This document shows positions 49,680-55,868 of a stretch of 64,000 nucleotides of DNA, piece after piece. The number at the start of each line of letters is the position of its first letter. Position 1 is the stretch's first letter. The stretch is from Microbacterium sp. Marseille-Q6965 (lineage in GTDB: Bacteria > Actinomycetota > Actinomycetes > Actinomycetales > Microbacteriaceae), in NCBI RefSeq assembly GCF_946151065.1, contig NZ_CAMGZA010000005.1:1-64000 (forward strand), written 5' to 3'. Below the pieces are notes generated by a model. It was not told the origin of the DNA. It saw only the letters and a list, made by a program, of their open reading frames with translations, and ran no database searches. The translations under genes were made by a program, and so were the position numbers.

Positions 49680-50312
49680 GTGACCTCGCGCTTCCTCGTC
49701 GTCCTCGATGCCGACTCCACGCTCATCCGCAACGAGGTGATCGAGCTGATCGCCGACGAAGCGGGGCGCGGGGCCGAAGTGGCGGCCGCGACCGAGGCGG
49801 CCATGCGCGGCGAGGTGGACTTCGCCGCCAGCCTGCGCTCGCGCGTGCGGGAGCTCGCCGGCGTGCCGCTCACGTCATTCGCCCGCGTGCGAGCGCGCAT
49901 CGAGCCGACGCCCGGCGTGCGGGAGCTGATCGACGGCGTGCACGCGCGCGGCGGGCTGGTGGGCGTCGTCTCCGGCGGATTCCACGAGATCCTCGACGAC
50001 ATCGCCCCCGAGCTGGGCGTGGACGTGTGGCGCGCCAACCGGCTTGCCGCCGACGGCGGCGTGCTGACCGGCGAGGTGGACGGACCGATCGTCGACGCGG
50101 CGGGCAAGGCCGCGCAGCTTCAGGCCTGGGCGGCGGAGCACGGCGTGCCGATGAGCCGCACGATCGCCATTGGCGACGGCGCCAACGATCTGCTCATGAT
50201 CGGCGCCGCCGGCCTGGGCCTCGCCTTCAACGCCAAGCCGACGGTGCGCGCTCAGGCCCCGCTCGTGGTCGGCCCCGTCGACCTGGCCCAGGTGCTGCCG
50301 CTGCTGCCCTGA
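49680..50312 (+). CDS. serB: Phosphoserine phosphatase (SerB)
   Basis: This 210-residue HAD phosphatase shows VLDADSTLI (motif I, DxDST), GVVSGGFHEI (motif II), GKAAQLQAW (Lys) and AIGDGANDLLMI (motif IV). It converts phosphoserine to serine and lacks an ACT domain. The GTG at 49680 is used because TATGCT (49666-49671) ends eight bases before it. Its 3' end overlaps the convergent TPR gene by 61 bases. Confidence 0.93.
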   Translation: MTSRFLVVLDADSTLIRNEVIELIADEAGRGAEVAAATEAAMRGEVDFAASLRSRVRELAGVPLTSFARVRARIEPTPGVRELIDGVHARGGLVGVVSGGFHEILDDIAPELGVDVWRANRLAADGGVLTGEVDGPIVDAAGKAAQLQAWAAEHGVPMSRTIAIGDGANDLLMIGAAGLGLAFNAKPTVRAQAPLVVGPVDLAQVLPLLP

Positions 50313-50830
50313 ACCGAGACCGAGGGTGTGGCGTCCTCGGCGAGGGCATCGTCGTCCGTGAGCGCGGCCGCGTAGGCGCGGACGGATCGGCGGTAGCGCG
50401 GAAGCGTCGGCTCGATCGCCTCGATCGCCACCCGCAGCGCCTCGGCGGATCGTCCCGCGCTGTGCAACGCGAGCGCCAGGAACACCGCGGGCGCCGCCCC
50501 GGTGCCGGGATGCGGCTGCGCGGCGCGGAGCATCGCGATGGCCTCCTCCGTGCGGCCGAGGTTCCGCAGCGTCGAGGCGTGCTGCACGGCGAGCTGCGCC
50601 GCCCGGGCGGGGTCGATCCGCGCCAGGCCGGCCGCCGTCGCCGCGGCGTACTGGGCCTCGGCAGCGGCCTCCTGGCCCGCCGAGTCGAGCGCACCGCCCA
50701 GCTCGAAGGCGCCGAGCGCCGCATGCGGCGCATCATCCGCGAGCACCCGCGCCCGCTCGATCCGATCCTCGTCGCCGAGGTCGTCGGCCCACAACGCCGC
50801 GACGCGCTCCTCCCAGTCATCCCGATCCAC
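50252..50830 (-). CDS. Tetratricopeptide repeat protein
   Basis: This 192-residue helical protein has TPR-like repeats: AALGAFELGGALDSAGQEAAAEAQYAAA, AAQLAVQHASTLRNLGRTEEAIAM and FLALALHSAGRSAEAL. It probably scaffolds protein contacts. A GTG at 50828-50830 with TACGCT (50837-50842, minus strand) six bases upstream is chosen; an ATG at 50849-50851 would add seven residues but lies past the -10. Its last 20 or so codons overlap serB antisense. Confidence 0.78.
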   Translation of the reverse strand: MDRDDWEERVAALWADDLGDEDRIERARVLADDAPHAALGAFELGGALDSAGQEAAAEAQYAAATAAGLARIDPARAAQLAVQHASTLRNLGRTEEAIAMLRAAQPHPGTGAAPAVFLALALHSAGRSAEALRVAIEAIEPTLPRYRRSVRAYAAALTDDDALAEDATPSVSVQGSSGSTWARSTGPTTSGA

Positions 50831-50836
50831 CGCGCC

Positions 50837-50846
50837 AGCGTATCGT
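50837..50846. promoter_or_regulatory. Overlapping divergent -10 elements (TPR gene / SDR gene)
   Basis: TACGCT on the minus strand (50837-50842) and TATCGT on the plus strand (50841-50846) share two bases, the same geometry as at 44008-44017. Confidence 0.45.
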
Positions 50847-50883
50847 CGCATCGACGCCCACCACGCCGGACGAGGGGACGCAG

Positions 50884-51696
50884 ATGACGAAGGCACTGCC
50901 GCTGCAGGGACGCACGGCTCTGGTGACCGGCGCGAGCCGCGTGCGCGGGATCGGCGCGGCCGTGGCGCGGCGACTCGCGGCGATGGGCGCCGACGTCGCG
51001 ATCCATCACCACCGCGCCCACGACACCGAGCAGCCCTGGGGTGCGGACGAGCTCGCCGATGTGCTCGCGTCGATCGAGCCGCACCTCGCGCCGGGGGCGC
51101 ACCTGCTCGACCTGCCGGGCGACCTCGCGGATCCGACCGCGCCGGCCGCACTGGTCGACGCGGCGATCGACGCCCTGGGCGCCCTCGACATCCTCGTGTG
51201 CAACCACGCGATCTCGGGCCGGGACGGCACGCTCGCCGAGATCGACGCTGCGGCGCTCGACGCGCACTGGGCCGTCGATGCCCGCGCGGTGCTGCTGCTC
51301 ACGAAGGCGTTCGCCGCGCGCCACGATCCGTCGCGACCAGGCGGCCGCGTGATCTGGATGACGTCGGGTCAGGCCAAGGGTCCCCTGCGCGGCGAGATCG
51401 CCTATGCGACGGCGAAGGCAGCGCTCGCCGGCATGACGATGACGGTCGCCGACGAGCTCGCGCCGCAGGGCATCCTGCTCAACACCGTGAACCCGGGGCC
51501 GGTGAACACGGGCTTCCTCGATCCGGGCAACGGGATGGACGACGCGACCCTTGAGTGGCTGCGCGACCGGTTCCCGAGCGGCCGCTTCGGCGACCCCGAC
51601 GACCCCGCCCGGCTGATCGCGTGGCTCGCGAGCGACGACGGCCGGTGGATCGTCGGGCAGATCATCGACAGCGAGGGTGGCTTCCGCCGCTCCTGA
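50884..51696 (+). CDS. Short-chain dehydrogenase/reductase
   Basis: This 270-residue SDR shows TALVTGASRVRGIGAAVA (NAD(P) loop), CNHAISG (the usual NAG changed to NHA) and IAYATAKAALAGM (YxxxK). The Ser of the triad is in WMTSGQA. The ending VGQIIDSEGGF is typical. Substrate unknown. The ATG has GAGGGGA upstream and a leader of about 37 bases. It converges on fabG. Confidence 0.9.
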   Translation: MTKALPLQGRTALVTGASRVRGIGAAVARRLAAMGADVAIHHHRAHDTEQPWGADELADVLASIEPHLAPGAHLLDLPGDLADPTAPAALVDAAIDALGALDILVCNHAISGRDGTLAEIDAAALDAHWAVDARAVLLLTKAFAARHDPSRPGGRVIWMTSGQAKGPLRGEIAYATAKAALAGMTMTVADELAPQGILLNTVNPGPVNTGFLDPGNGMDDATLEWLRDRFPSGRFGDPDDPARLIAWLASDDGRWIVGQIIDSEGGFRRS

Positions 51697-51723
51697 GCCG
51701 AGAGCCTGGCGCTCGTCGCCGGG

Positions 51724-51781
51724 GGCGCGAAGCGCCGGAGCGTGCGGGCGCTCCGCCGCCCGCCCCGCGGCGCGAAGCGCC
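51724..51781. repeat. GC-rich inverted-repeat cluster between SDR and fabG genes
   Basis: The 13-base element GGCGCGAAGCGCC occurs twice (51724-51736 and 51769-51781), each a small hairpin, flanking a third hairpin (51736-51742 with 51749-51755). They lie between convergent genes and may act as terminators. Confidence 0.5.
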
Positions 51782-51792
51782 GCCGACGAAAA

Positions 51793-52503
51793 CTAGTGCC
51801 CCATCCCCAGACCGCCGTCGACGGGGATGACGGCGCCCGAGATGTAGGCGGCCTCGTCGGAGGCGAGCCACGCGACGACTCCGGCGACTTCCTCCGCCGA
51901 CCCGTAGCGGCCCGCGGGGATCTGCTTCTTGTACGCCGCCTGGGTGCTCTCGTCGAGCTCGGCCGTCATGTCGCTCTCGATGAAACCGGGGGCGACGACG
52001 TTCGCCGTGATGCCGCGCCCGCCCAGCTCACGGGTGATCGCGCGGGCGAAGCCGACCAGGCCCGCCTTCGAGGCCGAGTAGTTGGCCTGGCCCGCCACGC
52101 CGTACAGTCCGGACACGCTGGAGATGAGAATGATGCGTCCCCGACGCGCCTTGATCATGCTCTTGATGGTGCGCTTGACGGTGCGGAACGCGCCTCCCAG
52201 GTTCGTGCCGACCACCGCATCGAAGTCCTCATCGCTCATGCGCATCAGCAGCGTGTCGCGCGTGATGCCGGCGTTCGCGACGACCGTCGTCACGGGACCG
52301 AGCTGAGCCTCCACCTCGGCGATCGCGGCGTCCAGCGAGGCGCCGTCGTTCACGTCGGCATGCACCGTGAGCGCACCCTCGGGACCCTCGCCGCTGCGGG
52401 CGGTCACGGCCACGCGGTGGCCGTCGCGCACGAAGCGCTCGGCGATGGCGCGGCCGATGCCGCGGTTGCCGCCGGTGACGAGGACGACGTTCTCGGTGCT
52501 CAC
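51793..52503 (-). CDS. fabG: 3-oxoacyl-[acyl-carrier-protein] reductase (FabG-type SDR)
   Basis: This 236-residue SDR shows LVTGGNRGIGRAIAERF, ANAGITRDTLLMRM (the FabG-specific stretch), ISSVSGLYGVAGQANYSASKAGLVGFARA (Ser-Tyr-Lys) and PGFIESDMT. It reduces 3-oxoacyl-ACP in fatty-acid synthesis, though type I FAS is likely the main route in this group, so its exact substrate is uncertain. The GTG has AGGAGG upstream. Confidence 0.9.
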   Translation of the reverse strand: MSTENVVLVTGGNRGIGRAIAERFVRDGHRVAVTARSGEGPEGALTVHADVNDGASLDAAIAEVEAQLGPVTTVVANAGITRDTLLMRMSDEDFDAVVGTNLGGAFRTVKRTIKSMIKARRGRIILISSVSGLYGVAGQANYSASKAGLVGFARAITRELGGRGITANVVAPGFIESDMTAELDESTQAAYKKQIPAGRYGSAEEVAGVVAWLASDEAAYISGAVIPVDGGLGMGH

Positions 52504-52589
52504 GGATATGCCTCCTGGCTGGGATTCGAGGGGGTTCCAGCCTACGGCCAGGCGCCTTCACCCCCGCGCGCGCGTACGCTGGATGCATC

Positions 52590-52955
52590 GTGAAGCGCGC
52601 GTCGAGGGCCCAGTCTGCGACGTCCCTGGAGATGGCTCCGGAGGACGACGAGAACCTGCGCATCCGCAACTACCTGCTCACGATGGCCGTCCGGCTCGCG
52701 TGCGTCATCCTGAGCGCGGTCGTCGTCCCCTACGGCTGGCACACCGCCGTCTTCGCCGTCGGTGCGATCTTCCTGCCCTACATCGCCGTCGTGATCGCGA
52801 ACGCCGCCTCGGCCCGCGCCGTGACGGGCGTCGTGAACCCCGAGCAGGTGCAGCTGGAGTCGGCCGCGCCGCCCGCCGCCGACGACTCCCCCACGGTGAT
52901 CCGGATCGCCGAGACACCGCGACCCGCTCCCCGCCCGGAGGACGAGTCGTCGTGA
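52590..52955 (+). CDS. DUF3099 family membrane protein
   Basis: This 121-residue protein has two membrane helices (LTMAVRLACVILSAVVVP and TAVFAVGAIFLPYIAVVIA) and a disordered tail. It is the actinobacterial DUF3099 family, function unknown. TACGCT (52575-52580) ends nine bases before the GTG. Its stop overlaps the next GTG (GTGA). Confidence 0.87.
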   Translation: MKRASRAQSATSLEMAPEDDENLRIRNYLLTMAVRLACVILSAVVVPYGWHTAVFAVGAIFLPYIAVVIANAASARAVTGVVNPEQVQLESAAPPAADDSPTVIRIAETPRPAPRPEDESS

Positions 52956-53161
52956 TCGGTCTCGACCCGGGCGAGCCCACGTGCTCGCGCGCCGGCTGCC
53001 GCGCGGCGGCCGCGTGGAGCATCCGCTGGCGCAACCCGAAGATCCACGCCCCCGAGCGGCGCAAGGTGTGGCTCGCGTGCGACGAGCACGTCGCCTACCT
53101 GCGGGATTTCCTCGGCTCGCGGGGGTTCCCGCTCGAGGTGGTCGAGGGGATCTCGTCGTGA
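52952..53161 (+). CDS. Small Cys/His protein of unknown function (69 aa)
   Basis: This small protein contains EPTCSRAGCRAAAAWSIRW and WLACDEHVAYLRDFL. The C-x4-C plus C-x2-H pattern resembles a small zinc ribbon; that is inference. It overlaps DUF3099 (GTGA) upstream and SURF1 (GTGA) downstream, so all three are translationally coupled. Confidence 0.75.
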   Translation: MIGLDPGEPTCSRAGCRAAAAWSIRWRNPKIHAPERRKVWLACDEHVAYLRDFLGSRGFPLEVVEGISS

Positions 53162-54012
53162 AGAGCAGCTCCCCCGCCGTCCGCTGGACGGTCTACGCCG
53201 TCGTCGCCGCGCTCTTCGCCGTGGTGTGCGGGATCCTCTCGCACTGGCAGTTCTCCCGCAACGAGGAGCGCGCGGCGATGATCGCGCTCGTCGAGGCGAA
53301 CTATGACGCCGAGCCGGTACCGGTCGAGCAGCTCATCGACGGAGTCGACGGCTTCGACGCCGCCGACGAGTGGCGCCCCGTCGTGCTGCGGGGCGAGTAC
53401 CTGACGGACGAGCAGCTGATCGTGCGCAACCGCGCGCAGGGCGGCACCGCCGCGTTCGAGGTGCTCGTGCCGCTGCGCCTCGACGATGGCCGCATCTTCG
53501 TCGTCGACCGCGGCTGGGTGCCGCCGGGCGACGAGTCCGAGCCCGAGTTCGTCCCCGCCGCGCCCGGGGGTGAGGTCACGGTGATCGCTCGGCTGCGACC
53601 GGGCGAACCGCTGCCCAGCTCCGGACGGACCGCCCCCGAGGGTCAGCTGCCCACGCTGCACCTGCCGTCGGTCGCCGCGGCCGCGGGCGAGGAGACGATC
53701 ACCGCCGCCTACGGGATCATGGTGTCGGAGGACCCGGCGCCGACCGACCGACCCGGCGAGCTCACGCCACCCACGGAGGATCCGGGGCCGCACCTGTCGT
53801 ACGCGATCCAGTGGATCCTGTTCGCCGTCATGGGGTTCGGCTTCATCGGCTACATCATCCGCACCGAGATCGCTGCGAAGCGTGAGGAGGCCCTCGATCC
53901 GGACGAGGACGAGGACGACGAGCTGCCTCCGACGGCCCGCGCCCACCGCCCCGCGCGGGCGAAGCGCCGCGACCGCGACGCCGAGGAGGAGGACGCGCTG
54001 CTCGACGCGTAG
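53158..54012 (+). CDS. SURF1 family cytochrome oxidase biogenesis protein
   Basis: This 284-residue protein has an N-terminal helix (VRWTVYAVVAALFAVVCGILS), a large loop with the family motifs WRPVVLRGEYL, IVRNRAQGG and VDRGWVPPG, and a C-terminal helix (IQWILFAVMGFGFIGYII). SURF1 helps deliver haem a to terminal oxidase. The GTG overlaps the preceding stop. The last 50 residues are very acidic then basic. It ends 28 bases before the convergent ABC-F gene. Confidence 0.92.
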   Translation: MKSSSPAVRWTVYAVVAALFAVVCGILSHWQFSRNEERAAMIALVEANYDAEPVPVEQLIDGVDGFDAADEWRPVVLRGEYLTDEQLIVRNRAQGGTAAFEVLVPLRLDDGRIFVVDRGWVPPGDESEPEFVPAAPGGEVTVIARLRPGEPLPSSGRTAPEGQLPTLHLPSVAAAAGEETITAAYGIMVSEDPAPTDRPGELTPPTEDPGPHLSYAIQWILFAVMGFGFIGYIIRTEIAAKREEALDPDEDEDDELPPTARAHRPARAKRRDRDAEEEDALLDA

Positions 54013-54040
54013 CGTCGCGGGGCCGCGAAGGCAGCGCCGG

Positions 54041-55639
54041 TCAGGCCAGCGTGATGAGCTCGAGGTAGTCGCGGTTCCAGATGTCCTCGACGCCGTCGGG
54101 CAGCAGCAGCACGCGCTCGGGGTTGAGCGCCTCGACGGCGCCCTCGTCGTGTGAGACGAGCACGACGGCGCCCTCGTAGTGCGACAGCGCTCCGAGGATC
54201 TCCTCGCGGGAGGCCGGATCGAGGTTGTTCGTCGGCTCGTCGAGCAGCAGCACGTTCGCCGACGACACCACGAGGGTCGCCAGCGACAGCCGCGTCTTCT
54301 CGCCCCCGGAGAGGACGCCGGCGGGCTTGAGCACGTCGTCGCCGGTAAACAGGAACGACCCGAGCACCTTTCGGGCCTCGGTCTCGTTGAGGTCGGGGGC
54401 GGCGGAGATCATGTTCTCGAGCACCGAGCGGTTCACGTCGAGGTTCTCGTGCTCCTGCGCGTAGTACCCGATCTTCAGGCCGTGGCCCGGCTCGATCTGG
54501 CCGGTGTCGCTCTTGTCGACGCCGGCGAGGATGCGCAGCAGCGTCGTCTTGCCCGCGCCGTTGAGACCCAGCACCACGACCTTCGAGCCGCGGTCGATCG
54601 CGAGGTCGACGCCGGCGAAGATCTCGAGCGCTCCGTACGACTTCGACAGCCCCGACGCCATGAGCGGCGTCTTGCCGCACGGCGCCGGCTTCGGGAAGCG
54701 CAGCTTCGCGACCCGATCCTCCTGGCGCACCTCCTCGAGGCCCGACAGCAGCTTCTCGGCGCGCGCCACCATTTGGTGCGCGGCGGCCGCCTTCGAGGCC
54801 TTCGCCCCGAAACGTGCGGCCTGCTGCTGCAGCACCGACGCCTTCTTCTCCGCGTTCGCGCGCTCCTTGCGGCGGCGCTCCTCATCCGCGACCCTCTGGC
54901 GCTGGTAGTGCTTCCAGCCCATGTTGTAGATGTCGATGACCTGCCGGTTGGCGTCGAGATAGAACACGCGGTTCACGGTCTCCTCGACCAGATCGACGTC
55001 GTGGCTGATGACGATCAGGCCGCCCTTGTAGGACTTCAGGAACTCCCGCAGCCACACGATGCTGTCGGCGTCGAGGTGGTTGGTCGGCTCGTCGAGGATC
55101 ATCGTGCCGGCATCGCTGAAGAGGATGCGCGCGAGCTCGATGCGCCGGCGCTGCCCACCCGAGAGCGTCTTCAGCGGCTGGTCGAGGATCCGGTCCGGCA
55201 GCGACAGGTTGTTGGCGATCGTCGCCGCCTCGGCCTCGGCCGCGTACCCGCCGAGCGCCTCGAAGCGCTCCATGAGGTTGCCGAAGCGCTTCATGGCCTT
55301 CTCGGCCACCTTCGGGTCGTCCGAGCCCATCTCCTCGGTCGCCTTCGCCATGCCCAGCTGGATCGCACCAAGCCCGCGGGCGTCGAGGATGCGGGTGCGC
55401 GCCAGCTCCTCGGGGTCGCCGGAGCGCGGGTCCTGCGGCAGGTAGCCGAGCTCCCCGCTGCGGTCCACCCGCCCGGCGGCCGGGATGAGATCGCCGGCCA
55501 GCACCTTCGTGAGGGTGGTCTTGCCGGCGCCGTTGCGCCCGACCAGCCCCACCTTGTCTCCGGGGCCCACGCGGAACGTCACGCCGGACATGAGCATGCG
55601 CGCGCCGACGCGGATCTCGAGGTCGTGCACGGCAAGCAC
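54041..55639 (-). CDS. ABC-F family ATPase (EttA/Uup-like)
   Basis: This 532-residue protein has two ABC domains: VGRNGAGKTTL with LSGGQRRRIELARI and ILDEPTNHLD, then LGLNGAGKTTL with LSGGEKTRLSLATL and LLDEPTNNLD. The linker between them is basic and helical (DEERRRKERANAEKKASVLQQ). It lacks membrane segments, so it acts on the ribosome as a translation factor. The GTG at 55637-55639 starts a VLAVHDLEIR typical of the family; the ribosome-binding site is weak. Confidence 0.93.
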   Translation of the reverse strand: MLAVHDLEIRVGARMLMSGVTFRVGPGDKVGLVGRNGAGKTTLTKVLAGDLIPAAGRVDRSGELGYLPQDPRSGDPEELARTRILDARGLGAIQLGMAKATEEMGSDDPKVAEKAMKRFGNLMERFEALGGYAAEAEAATIANNLSLPDRILDQPLKTLSGGQRRRIELARILFSDAGTMILDEPTNHLDADSIVWLREFLKSYKGGLIVISHDVDLVEETVNRVFYLDANRQVIDIYNMGWKHYQRQRVADEERRRKERANAEKKASVLQQQAARFGAKASKAAAAHQMVARAEKLLSGLEEVRQEDRVAKLRFPKPAPCGKTPLMASGLSKSYGALEIFAGVDLAIDRGSKVVVLGLNGAGKTTLLRILAGVDKSDTGQIEPGHGLKIGYYAQEHENLDVNRSVLENMISAAPDLNETEARKVLGSFLFTGDDVLKPAGVLSGGEKTRLSLATLVVSSANVLLLDEPTNNLDPASREEILGALSHYEGAVVLVSHDEGAVEALNPERVLLLPDGVEDIWNRDYLELITLA

Positions 55640-55868
55640 AGCGGAACGTCCGTTCTTTCGGGGTGGCGGCGCGATCGCGCCAGCCTCCCATCCTACGTCG
55701 AGCCCGCCGTGACCGAGCCCGACGGACAGGTTATGCGCCGGAGACGACAGATTCTGCACGCCCGCCGCGACGGCGCCGGGGCGGGTGCTGAGATGTCGAG
55801 AAGGTCCCTATGACACCGAACGCGCCTGCACGGATGCAGGTGCGCGGGAACTGCAAGGAGAGCAGCAC
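55640..55868 (+). promoter_or_regulatory. Upstream region of the carbohydrate module, with leader hairpin
   Basis: This 229-base region separates the ABC-F gene (minus) from the GH3 gene (plus). CCTGCA and TGCAGG (55825-55830 with 55835-55840), extended by CGCG arms, form a hairpin that ends about nine bases before the AAGGAG ribosome-binding site (55855-55860). TATGAC at 55809-55814 is a possible -10. The hairpin may affect translation; no clear LytTR repeat is seen. Confidence 0.35.
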
